NCBI GenBank assembly: GCA_022072445.1
Contig: JAJVHV010000019.1
Location: 62,001 to 126,000 of the forward strand
DNA from: Phycisphaerae bacterium
Lineage (GTDB): Bacteria; Planctomycetota; Phycisphaerae; UBA1845; Fen-1342
DNA: 64,000 bases
Direction of reading: 5' to 3'
The translations under genes were made by a program, and so were the position numbers. Positions 56,789-64,000 of this stretch are shown piece by piece. Below the pieces are notes generated by a model. The model had not been told where the DNA came from. It did not search any database and was given only the letters and a program-made list of their open reading frames with translations. Each line of letters starts with the position of its first letter. The stretch's first letter is position 1.

Positions 56789-57429
56789 ACGATACCAGGC
56801 TCATCCGCGTGGTCGACGACGACCCCGAGCTGCGCCGCTCGCTCGGCTGGATGCTCGGGGGCGCCGGGCTCGCCGCCGAACTCTACACCTCGGCCGAACA
56901 GTTCCTGGAACGCGACGACCTGCACCGCAGCGGTTGCGTCCTGGTCGACGTACGCATGCCGCACATGGACGGACTGGAGCTTCAGCGGCGTATCCGGCGG
57001 AGAGGCAGCCAGTTGCCGGTGGTCGTCATGTCGGGGCACGCCGACGTACCGACCGCGGTCCATGCCATGGAAGAGGGAGCATTGTCGTTTCTTGAGAAAC
57101 CGTTCACCAAGGACGAGCTGCTGGGTGTGCTGGGCCGGGCGCTGCAGCGGGCCGACGAGCTGGTGCAGCGCGAAGCGGCGCACCGCGCCGACCTGGCGCG
57201 CATCGCCGATCTCACGCCGCGCGAGCTGGAAGTCATGCGATTGGTGGTCGGCGGCGAGCTGACCAAGCGGATCGCGCAGCAGCTCGGGATCAGCGAGCGG
57301 ACCGTGGACAAGCACCGCGAGCGGATTCTGGCCAAGACGGGCGCCGAATCGTGGGCCGGGCTCACGCTGCTCGCCGCGCGGCTCGAGCTGGTGTCCGGCC
57401 AGCCCGTCGAGGCGCTCGCGACCGCATAG
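56785..57429 (+). CDS. FixJ-type response regulator
   Basis: This 214-residue protein starts at GTG 56785 within the kinase stop (GTGA), with AAGGAGG at 56771-56777. The receiver domain has Asp11-13, phospho-acceptor Asp55 in VDVRMPHMDG and Lys in LEKPF near 106. The output is a LuxR/FixJ-type HTH (about 145-205) with LTPRELEVMRLVVGGELTK and SERTVDKHRERI. It is most likely a transcription factor for the PAS kinase. Targets are unknown; the small ORF 120 bp downstream could be one. Confidence 0.93.
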   Translation: MNDTRLIRVVDDDPELRRSLGWMLGGAGLAAELYTSAEQFLERDDLHRSGCVLVDVRMPHMDGLELQRRIRRRGSQLPVVVMSGHADVPTAVHAMEEGALSFLEKPFTKDELLGVLGRALQRADELVQREAAHRADLARIADLTPRELEVMRLVVGGELTKRIAQQLGISERTVDKHRERILAKTGAESWAGLTLLAARLELVSGQPVEALATA

Positions 57430-57547
57430 TCGCGCCCGCCGCGCCGCGGCGTACGTAGGATTCCCTACGGACAACGGGCCGCGCGTTTCCGACACTTCAT
57501 TCGGACGAATCTCGAACGTCTCTGCGGACCAAGGGGGAGTGATCGCC

Positions 57548-57832
57548 ATGACAACCGGCGTCGAGAGCGCGAGGGCGGCATTCGCCGTTCCGTTGACGAC
57601 TGCGACACCCCGGACGGCTTCCGCGGCCGGCGGGATCGAAGACCCCGATTCCGCCGAACGCGTCTACTTCAGCCCGCAGGCCGCCGCCCTGCGGCTCGTT
57701 CTTGACTCCTGCAAGCTCCAATCCGCGGCGCGCTCTTCCGGCGGACGGCCCGACGAGCACGCAACGAATGACCCCGATCATTCGTCGTCACTCCGCCGAA
57801 GCGCGCCGCCCGGTCTGAACGTCCTGGCGTGA
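57548..57832 (+). CDS. Possible small protein of unknown function
   Basis: A 94-residue ORF starts at ATG 57548 (GTG 57539 is also in frame). AAGGGGGAG lies about eight bases upstream, giving a good ribosome site. The sequence is Ala/Ser/Arg-rich, with no membrane segment or known motif. It follows the FixJ-type gene by 118 bp on the same strand. Coding status rests mainly on the ribosome site, so it is uncertain. Confidence 0.35.
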   Translation: MTTGVESARAAFAVPLTTATPRTASAAGGIEDPDSAERVYFSPQAAALRLVLDSCKLQSAARSSGGRPDEHATNDPDHSSSLRRSAPPGLNVLA

Positions 57833-57878
57833 GCATCCGTGTGCTGAGCTGTGTAGATGCGTGAAGAAGTGTGTAGAG

Positions 57879-57982
57879 CAGCCGTCCCGGCTGCACTGCC
57901 GATCCAGCCGTCCCGGCTGCACTGCCGATCGAGCCGTCCCGGCTGCACTCCCGATCCCTCGCGTGCGCCTGCACTCCCGATC
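57879..57982 (+). repeat. Tandem 26-bp repeat with a palindromic core
   Basis: Units start at 57879, 57905 and 57931, with a partial fourth at 57957. Each holds AGCCGTCCCGGCTGC; the first has the perfect stem GCAGCCG-TCC-CGGCTGC. The units are contiguous and have no spacers. Confidence 0.88.
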
Positions 57983-57989
57983 ACGCGCT

Positions 57990-58107
57990 TGCATTCTGCA
58001 TTCTGCATTCTTCACTCTGCATTGCCGTTACCGCAGCCGCCGCGCTTGCCCTCCCGTTTCACGCGCGTGCATTCTGCATCCTGCATTCTTCATTCTGCAT
58101 TGCCGTT
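57990..58107 (+). repeat. Two degenerate CATTCTGCATT-rich repeats
   Basis: Two copies of a 38-40 bp pyrimidine-rich block (around 57990-58029 and 58067-58107) share CATTCTGCATT, CATTCTTC and TGCATTGCCGTT. The blocks are about 78 bp apart, and the second abuts the stop of the 58107 gene. Confidence 0.7.
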
Positions 58108-60104
58108 CAAGGGCTGGTCAGCAGCTCGACGAAGCCGTCGATGTCCAGCCCGTTGACCGAGCCGTCCGCGTTCACGTCGCACGTGACCTGCGTGCACCAC
58201 GCCACGTCGAGTTGATACTGGACCGGCGTCGATAGCGCCCGCACGAAATTTTCAACGTCGAACCCGTTGACCGACCCGTCACAATTCGCGTCGCCGGGAA
58301 TGGCCGTGCTGCGATACACCGCCAGGCCCGAGAGCTCGACCGTCCCCGCGCGGCCCGGGTCGATCTGTGTGCCGACGTCGGCGATCTCGTGCAGCTCGCG
58401 CGTCACGAGGTCGAATTCGTACAACTTGGCCGGCACGAATTGCAGCACAAACGCCACCACGCCCGGCGAGCGCTCCAGCAGCCCGATCGGCGCGTCGACG
58501 TACACGCTGCTGGCATTGCTCGGCAGTTCGGTCACCGTGTTCGTCACCAGCCCATCGTCCACCAGCGCCGTGCCCACCAGCAGCGTCCGATCGCCTGTGA
58601 TCGGATCAATCTCCAGCAGGCCGCCGTCCCACGGCGGTCCGGGCAGGCCGATCGCCTCGCCTACCAGAATTCGGCCGTCCGTGACCAACACGGTCCGGAA
58701 TTGAAGGTTGGCCACCGGTCCGGCGCCGCCCTCGTCGTCACCGAGCATCACCGTGCCGATCTCGACCCCGCCCGACATCATCGGCCGCTCGAACGGCGCC
58801 GGCGTCAGCCGGCTGAGAAACGTGCGGTCTCCGCTGGCGACGTCGACCCGGTAGACGCCGGCGCCACTCCACATGCCCACCGCGAATCCGCTCTCGACCA
58901 CCACCAGCGTGGTTGCGTCGAGCATCCCCATGGCCCGCGGCCGCTTCAGCACCGGCCCGTCGCCCAGCGTGTCACCGGAAACGAGCGTCGTCGTCTGCGC
59001 CCGCAGGTCGTAGAGCAGGATCCGGCCGTTGCCGGTCGGGCCGGCGAGCCAGCCGTCGGCGGTGACGAACGCGTGCTCGCTATCGATAAACAACGGGTCG
59101 CCGCCCTGGTCCCACTCGGGCGCCTCGGTGCCGTTCAGCACCGTCCGCCGGCCGCTGACCACGTCGACCGCCGCCAGCCCGTAGCGCGTCGGCCGCGCGA
59201 AGCGACATACCAGCCGCCCGAATTCGTTGATCGCCAGGGCATCGGTGAACGCGTTGCTGAGCACGACGCCCTCGCCGCGCACCAGCCCGCTTGCGTCGCG
59301 CAGCTCCAGCCCGCTCAGGAGCGCCCGCAGCTCGCCGCTGGCCGGATCGAGCGCGTACAGCGAGCCATACGTGCGCGAGATCACCAGATAGTCACCGGGC
59401 TGCGGCATGTTCGGCGCCGCCGTCAGTCGATAAATCGTCAGATCGACCAGTGTGCCGTCGTCGTCATTCGAGTCCACGGCGCTCACCACCACATCGACCG
59501 TGCTTCCGGCCTCGACGCCCATGGCGACGAGGTCGAAGTGCTGGCCGACCGCGTCCTCGGGTGCCAGCGTCACGTCCAGCACGCTGACGCCGTCGACGTA
59601 GACCAGCACGCGCACGCCGTCGCCCTCCGCCGCCACGCTCTTGCGGACGTACCCGACCAGCCGCACGCCGTCGCTGTAGGCGGCGCCCGTCTGCCACCGC
59701 GCGACGACAAAACCGTCGGCGGCGGGTCGCGGATGCATCAGCATCGATCCGCCTTCCGAGCGCGCCAGTGCGTCGGCGTTAAAACCGTCCGCGTGGTCGA
59801 AGCCGGGGCTTTCGAAGAACTGCGCGCTGGCGTCCCATTCCAGATCCGCCAGATTCGCACCGCTGTCGCTGGGGTTCAGTGTCTGCGACGCGAGGTAGTG
59901 CCACGTCCCGACGCCGAAAGTGTCCGCAGGCGTCCGCACCTCACCCGCCGCGACGCCCGGCTCAAAGTCCGCCGAAAGGTGCGCGACGACGATCTGGCCG
60001 GCGGAAACAGCCGGCGACATTGCCAGAACTCCGATCACGCCCGGCAATAACGTCACAACGCCGGACGCCGCCGCGGCAGTCCGCCGCAGGATGCTTCTGT
60101 GCAT
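58107..60104 (-). CDS. Secreted beta-propeller-like protein with C-terminal dockerin-like tag
   Basis: This 665-residue exported protein starts at ATG 60104, with a GGGAG-type site upstream. The signal peptide ends near VSAG at residues 34-37. An N-terminal domain (about 40-240) looks beta-rich, with possible calcium loops (VDSNDDDG). Residues 245-600 contain repeated blades such as YGSLYALDPASGELRAL, VDVVSGRRTVL, VDVASGDRTFL and IDPITGDRTLL, suggesting a six- or seven-bladed propeller. Residues 604-665 are [17 protein letters not shown] and [15 protein letters not shown]. Enzyme motifs are not recognised. It may bind a carbohydrate or another surface ligand. Confidence 0.8.
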   Translation of the reverse strand: MHRSILRRTAAAASGVVTLLPGVIGVLAMSPAVSAGQIVVAHLSADFEPGVAAGEVRTPADTFGVGTWHYLASQTLNPSDSGANLADLEWDASAQFFESPGFDHADGFNADALARSEGGSMLMHPRPAADGFVVARWQTGAAYSDGVRLVGYVRKSVAAEGDGVRVLVYVDGVSVLDVTLAPEDAVGQHFDLVAMGVEAGSTVDVVVSAVDSNDDDGTLVDLTIYRLTAAPNMPQPGDYLVISRTYGSLYALDPASGELRALLSGLELRDASGLVRGEGVVLSNAFTDALAINEFGRLVCRFARPTRYGLAAVDVVSGRRTVLNGTEAPEWDQGGDPLFIDSEHAFVTADGWLAGPTGNGRILLYDLRAQTTTLVSGDTLGDGPVLKRPRAMGMLDATTLVVVESGFAVGMWSGAGVYRVDVASGDRTFLSRLTPAPFERPMMSGGVEIGTVMLGDDEGGAGPVANLQFRTVLVTDGRILVGEAIGLPGPPWDGGLLEIDPITGDRTLLVGTALVDDGLVTNTVTELPSNASSVYVDAPIGLLERSPGVVAFVLQFVPAKLYEFDLVTRELHEIADVGTQIDPGRAGTVELSGLAVYRSTAIPGDANCDGSVNGFDVENFVRALSTPVQYQLDVAWCTQVTCDVNADGSVNGLDIDGFVELLTSP

Positions 60105-60304
60105 GATTCCCACTCCCGGTCGATTTCCACGTCGGGGCCGGTCTCGCGTGTGCCCCACCAGGCCGGAAGTATAGCGATCGCGCGCACGTCTTGAAATGAG
60201 CGCCGTGGAGTGGGTGCGGCGCGGCACCTCTGTCGAGTCAGCCGGCCGCATGCCGGGGACGATCGGCGCGTGCGGACGCACTCAACTGCTCACCGCCGAT
60301 CCGG

Positions 60305-61129
60305 TCAACGCGTCGCGCGACGGCCGAAAACGCGGCGATAATCAAACCCGTGCGGCCGGCTCGCGGGCCGGTTGCGCACGTAAACGACGCCATCGCAGAT
60401 CAGCCAGCGCGACAGAACCCGCCGGGAGACCACGCGGCGCGTCTCGCGCCAGCCCAGCATCGCGTGCAGAATCCGCGCCGGCATGTTGCTCGCGTACACG
60501 AATCCGGACAGCCGGCGATACCCCAGCTCGGCCATCCGCGCAAAACACCGCGCCACCAACTCGCGCGCCCGGCCGCCGCCGCGGAACGGCGGCGCGAGGT
60601 AGATCTCGAACACGTACGCGCCGTCCTGTCCCAGCTCGAACTGGTAGCGCTCCACGTGCGGATGCGTCACGCCGCCGCACGTCGCACCGCAATAAAACAG
60701 ATAACCGACCAGTTCCGCGTCCTGATAACCGAGATACCCGCCATAGCCGATGCGGACGTATTCACGGATGCGTTGCGCCGCGCCGTCGCCATGTCGGGCG
60801 CTGAACGCCAACAGCTCGTCGAGGTGATCGGACCGCAGCGGCACGACGTGAATCCGCTTTTCGCGGATCGCGTTCTCGGACTCGGTGATGACCTTTTCGA
60901 TCAGAATCTCTTCGGCGACCTGGTAGACGCGTTTTCGGACGATTGCCGCCACGCGGCGCAGGGCGCGCGAGACCAGACTGCCACGCGCGTGTCGTCGCCG
61001 CTGCTGCGCGGCGGCGGGGCATGGCGCGGGACCGGCGGGCGGGTCAGCGGCGGGTGCGTCGGCGATGCTCGATGGAATCTCGGTTGGCACGATAACTCTT
61101 GATTCGGCCGGATGCCGCGCGGGCTTCAA
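60305..61129 (-). CDS. GNAT-family N-acetyltransferase
   Basis: A 274-residue frame starts at TTG 61129; GTG 61090 is an alternative start, and no ATG is available near the beginning. The acetyl-CoA site is FRGGGRARELVARCFARMAE, with the Q/RxxGxG pattern, and the final strand region SGFVYASNMPARILHAMLGW is typical for GNATs. The N-terminal 75 residues are Pro/Ala/Arg-rich and probably flexible. Cys-rich GATCGGVTHPH is unusual. The substrate is unknown. It is divergent from the ligase fusion gene and separated from it by 228 bp, so shared regulation is possible but not shown. Confidence 0.75.
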   Translation of the reverse strand: MKPARHPAESRVIVPTEIPSSIADAPAADPPAGPAPCPAAAQQRRRHARGSLVSRALRRVAAIVRKRVYQVAEEILIEKVITESENAIREKRIHVVPLRSDHLDELLAFSARHGDGAAQRIREYVRIGYGGYLGYQDAELVGYLFYCGATCGGVTHPHVERYQFELGQDGAYVFEIYLAPPFRGGGRARELVARCFARMAELGYRRLSGFVYASNMPARILHAMLGWRETRRVVSRRVLSRWLICDGVVYVRNRPASRPHGFDYRRVFGRRATR

Positions 61130-61357
61130 CGAGCCGACGGCGTCCGATACTCGCCGGGAGCACGTTGGCCCGATAGACGCGGATTTGCCGCCATCGGCGA
61201 TAGAAAATGTCGGCCGGCTCCGTGCGGATGGTGAAAAGAGTTCGCACCATTAGACTTGCTGATTCGAGCGGGCCTACGATTCACGACAGGAGACGATGCC
61301 GCCGGGGGGCGCGTCGTAGGCCGGCGCGGTTCTCGCGTCGGCGGGGGAAGAAGCCCG

Positions 61358-63130
61358 ATGAAGAGGACGTCGTACATCACAGCGCCGCAGGCGGCAGCGA
61401 TTCTCGGCATCGAGCTGAGGACGATTTATCGCTACGTGCGCCGCGGCATCCTGCGAGGCGTGAAGCAGGGTCGCTGCTGGCAGTTCGCCAGCACCGACAT
61501 CGACGCGCTCGCGCGGCGCGAACGGGCGAACGGCGCGGCGGCGCGACCGGCGCTGCGTCTGGTAAGCGGGCCGCAACTGCTGACCGATATTCTCACGAAG
61601 GTGCATCACGTCGTGGGCGAGCGCGGCGGGGTGAGCTGCGGGCATGAGCGGCTCTCGTACGCACAGATCAACCGGCTGGCCGAACGCCTGGCGGGCGGGC
61701 TGCATCGCATGGGCGTGCGGGCCGGCGAGCGCGTCGTGGTCCTGCTGCCGAACTCGATCGATTTCATCGTCAGTTGCTTTGCGATCTGGAAAGTCCGCGG
61801 CATCGTCGTGGCCGACGGCAACAGCATCAAGCCTGGCACGCTGCGGCACATTCTGAACGAGTGCCAGCCGCGGGCCATCATCGCGGACGGCCCGATGGCG
61901 CGGCAGGTCGAGGCGCTGCGGGCCGAAGGCGACCTGTGGCGCGTGCTGGTGGGCTGTGCCGAACCGGCCGCGAATCCGCCGCACGCCTGGGAGTATCTCG
62001 ACCGCATTCTGTCGCTGGACATTGTGCCGCCGGATGAGGCGCTGGACGGCGCTTCGCCCGACGACGTGGTGTCGCTGACGTACACGAGCGGATCGACCGG
62101 CATGCCGAAGGGCGTCATGCACACGCACGCGAGCTGGATCGACGGCGCGGAGTTCACACGCGCGCACGCGGGCCTGCGTCCGCTCGACAAGATCGTGATC
62201 CCGCTGCCGCTCTATCACGCCTACGCCATGCGGCAGGTGCTGGCCTACATGCTGGCGGGCGCTAGCATCGTGCTGGCCGACGTCTACCAGGCGCTGAAGC
62301 TGCTGGACGACGAGAAGCCCACGGCGCTGCTGCTAGTGCCGACGGCGTGCAACATCCTGATTGACCATTTTTCGAACGTGCTGCGCGACGCCGACGGCAT
62401 GCTGCGCTACGTCGAAATCGGCTCGGCGGCGATGCCTGCCGAACGCCTGGAGCGCCTGCGCCAACTGCTGCCATCAACCGACGTCTACCTGCCCTACGGT
62501 CTGACCGAAGCGCGGGTCGGCTTTCTGAAGGCCGGACCCGACGGCCTGCTCAACACGCTGACCGAGGTCGCGCCAGGTCTGGAGCTGCGCGTGCTCGACC
62601 ACGATGGCCGCCCGGCGAAGCGCGGCGAGACGGGCGAGATCGTGCTGCGCGGCCGCGGGCTGATGCACGGTTATTGGAACTGGTCCGACGCCGACAACGC
62701 CGCGATGCGCCGCGACGGCTTCCGCACGGGCGACCTGGCGCGCGTCCAGCGCGACGGGCAGATTTCGCTGGTGGGCCGGATCGACGACGTGCTGAAGATC
62801 GGCGGTCGCAAGGTGATACCCAACGAGGTGGAGATGACATTGAACCGGCATCCGGCGGTGATCGAGTCCGCCGCGGTCGCCGTCGCCGACCCGAAAGGGA
62901 TACTCGAGCACGTCCTGCACGCCTTCGTCGCGTTGCGCGACGGGGCGTCGCCGAGCGAAGCGGAGCTGATGACCCACTGCCGTCAGTACCTGGAGAGCTA
63001 CAAGCTTCCAGCTCGGATTCACTTTCGCACGTCTTTGCCGAAGTCGCCGGTGGGGAAGATTTTGCGTCGTGCATTGGTCCTGGAATCGATGGTTGGTCAC
63101 TATGCCACTAACGGAGGGAGTGAAGAATGA
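61358..63130 (+). CDS. HTH DNA-binding domain fused to an acyl-CoA synthetase/adenylate-forming ligase
   Basis: This 590-residue protein starts at ATG 61358, with GGGGGA upstream. Residues 1-55 match an excisionase/MerR-like HTH (ITAPQAAAILGIELRTIYRY, then GVKQGRCWQFASTDIDA). The adenylation domain follows: YTSGSTGMPKG (242-252), YGLTEA, TGDLARVQRDG, VGRIDDVLKIGGRKV, and the C-terminal LPKSPVGKILR with Lys567. All core ANL motifs are present, so the ligase should be active. The family joins a carboxylate to AMP and then to CoA or an amine. The stop overlaps the MfnB start (ATGA). The HTH is unusual: it could regulate the operon in response to substrate, or may have been recruited for protein or RNA binding. 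Acid and acceptor are unknown. Confidence 0.85.
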   Translation: MKRTSYITAPQAAAILGIELRTIYRYVRRGILRGVKQGRCWQFASTDIDALARRERANGAAARPALRLVSGPQLLTDILTKVHHVVGERGGVSCGHERLSYAQINRLAERLAGGLHRMGVRAGERVVVLLPNSIDFIVSCFAIWKVRGIVVADGNSIKPGTLRHILNECQPRAIIADGPMARQVEALRAEGDLWRVLVGCAEPAANPPHAWEYLDRILSLDIVPPDEALDGASPDDVVSLTYTSGSTGMPKGVMHTHASWIDGAEFTRAHAGLRPLDKIVIPLPLYHAYAMRQVLAYMLAGASIVLADVYQALKLLDDEKPTALLLVPTACNILIDHFSNVLRDADGMLRYVEIGSAAMPAERLERLRQLLPSTDVYLPYGLTEARVGFLKAGPDGLLNTLTEVAPGLELRVLDHDGRPAKRGETGEIVLRGRGLMHGYWNWSDADNAAMRRDGFRTGDLARVQRDGQISLVGRIDDVLKIGGRKVIPNEVEMTLNRHPAVIESAAVAVADPKGILEHVLHAFVALRDGASPSEAELMTHCRQYLESYKLPARIHFRTSLPKSPVGKILRRALVLESMVGHYATNGGSEE

Positions 63131-63864
63131 AGTGCCTTATCAGCCCTATTTCGCTTGAGGAAGCGGCCGGGATTGTCAACTGCGGTGTCGACATCATTGA
63201 CGTCAAGAACGTCAAGGAGGGCTCGCTCGGCGCCCAGTTCCCATGGAACACGCGTGAAGTCGTTGAGTTGACGCGGAAGTACAACATCAAGACCAGCGCC
63301 ACGCTGGGCGATCTGCCGTTCAAGCCCGGCACCGCCGCCCTGGCCGCCTTCGGAGCGGCGAACACGGGCGTCACCTACATCAAGGCCGGCCTGCACGGTC
63401 TGAATACGTACGAGCAGGCTTGCGAGATGATGGACGCCGTCCGCAAGGCGGTTCGCATGGTCAGCGCGACGGCCGACGTCGTCGCGTCGGGCTATGCCGA
63501 TTGGCGTAAGTTCAATGGTCTGAGTGCGTGGGACCTGGTAAAGGCCGCCCGCGACACCAAGTGCGACGTCGTCATGGTCGACACGGCGATCAAGGACGGC
63601 AGCACGCTGTTCGACGTCATGTCGTTCAGCGAGATCCAGGACTTCTGCGACCAGGCCAAGGAGGCCAACCTCGTCGTCGCCCTGGCCGGCTCGATCAAGG
63701 CCGATCACGCCGAGATGCTCTTCAAGCTCGATCCGCATCTGATCGGCGTCCGCGGCGCGGTCTGCGAGGGCAAGGACCGCTCGACGAAGATCTCGCCGGA
63801 GAAGACGCGCTGGTTCTGCGATCTGATCCACACGGGCGCTGCCCAGTATCGCAAGGTGGCGTGA
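63127..63864 (+). CDS. mfnB: (5-formylfuran-3-yl)methyl phosphate synthase (MfnB, former DUF556)
   Basis: MfnB condenses two molecules of glyceraldehyde 3-phosphate into the furan ring precursor of methanofuran. This 245-residue protein shows the family signature VKNVKEGSLGAQFPW with Lys27. Further signatures are SATLGDLPFKPGTAALAAFG, IKAGLHG with Lys86, MVDTAIKDG (Asp152, Lys156), and LVALAGSIK and LIGVRGAVCEG. The positions match archaeal MfnB within one residue. The start overlaps the ligase-fusion stop, so the two are translationally coupled. The furan cofactor is used with tetrahydromethanopterin in C1 metabolism. In bacteria the product is methylofuran-like. No H4MPT pathway genes are in this window. 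Confidence 0.9.
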   Translation: MKCLISPISLEEAAGIVNCGVDIIDVKNVKEGSLGAQFPWNTREVVELTRKYNIKTSATLGDLPFKPGTAALAAFGAANTGVTYIKAGLHGLNTYEQACEMMDAVRKAVRMVSATADVVASGYADWRKFNGLSAWDLVKAARDTKCDVVMVDTAIKDGSTLFDVMSFSEIQDFCDQAKEANLVVALAGSIKADHAEMLFKLDPHLIGVRGAVCEGKDRSTKISPEKTRWFCDLIHTGAAQYRKVA

Positions 63865-63953
63865 AGTAGACGTGGGGAACAGGGAACAGGGAACAGACAA
63901 CGGGAGGTCTGAGAGAGAGACGATCGAAACGCACAACTGAGAGAGCAACTGAC

Positions 63954-63988
63954 GCCGGCGCGGGATGTGTGTCCCGCGCCGGCTCTTT
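63954..63988 (+). terminator. Rho-independent terminator after the mfnB unit
   Basis: GCCGGCGCGGGA (63954-63965) and TCCCGCGCCGGC (63972-63983) form a perfect 12-bp stem with a TGTGTG loop, followed by TCTTTG. It lies 90 bp after the stop. Confidence 0.85.
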
Positions 63989-64000
63989 GCGCGCCGTGCC

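Noticed and set aside
57879-57982. Possible CRISPR array
   Set aside because: The 26-bp units are contiguous and palindromic, with no spacers and no cas genes.

Overview
The window is GC-rich, densely coded bacterial chromosome, most likely from a planctomycete (Phycisphaerae-like). The evidence is indirect. Five secreted proteins end in dockerin-like calcium-binding repeats of the GDxNCDGSxNGFDxxxF type. A pseudopilin-like protein carries a serine/threonine-kinase-era style surface-protein neighbourhood: kinase-TPR proteins paired with ECF-like sigma factors of the TIGR02999 type, giant DUF11 and PKD surface proteins, and an MfnB-type furan synthase of the C1-cofactor pathway. No marker gene that would fix the taxonomy is present, so this is an inference.

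Bases 1-9,600 are mainly housekeeping: the 5' part of guaA, a tRNA-Ser(GCU), a formyltransferase/glycosyltransferase/sulfotransferase cluster, ilvE, a fused Sua5-phosphatase gene overlapping rpiB, a 66-bp tandem hairpin array, ispE, and a CCA-adding enzyme. The tRNA gene does not encode its own CCA end, so it needs that enzyme.

Bases 9,600-27,100 mix exported proteins with regulation. They hold three tagged secreted proteins (a PQQ-like propeller, a metzincin-like protein and a beta-helix protein), a pseudopilin-like protein, a small zinc-ribbon membrane protein, a kinase-TPR/sigma pair, an S41 protease, a FlaA1/CapD-type nucleotide-sugar dehydratase and a periplasmic helical-repeat protein. 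Dispersed GC-rich palindromic repeats sit in the intergenic gaps.

Bases 27,400-45,000 are a surface-protein region: a 2,625-residue DUF11-repeat protein, a 1,859-residue PKD-repeat protein, a 424-residue secreted protein that shares two modules with the giant protein in swapped order, and another tagged secreted protein. Three strong intrinsic terminators separate these units.

Bases 45,000-57,900 are signalling: a second sigma/kinase-TPR pair, then a tightly overlapping five-gene unit (RedB-like thioredoxin-fold protein, membrane histidine kinase, and three response regulators with HD-GYP, HDOD and degenerate-HD outputs), and a divergent FixL/FixJ-like pair.

Bases 57,900-64,000 hold short tandem repeats, a fifth tagged secreted protein, a GNAT acetyltransferase, and a two-gene unit encoding a DNA-binding-domain/acyl-adenylate ligase fusion translationally coupled to MfnB ((5-formylfuran-3-yl)methyl phosphate synthase). 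This unit and the HD-output operon are the most promising candidates for undescribed biology.
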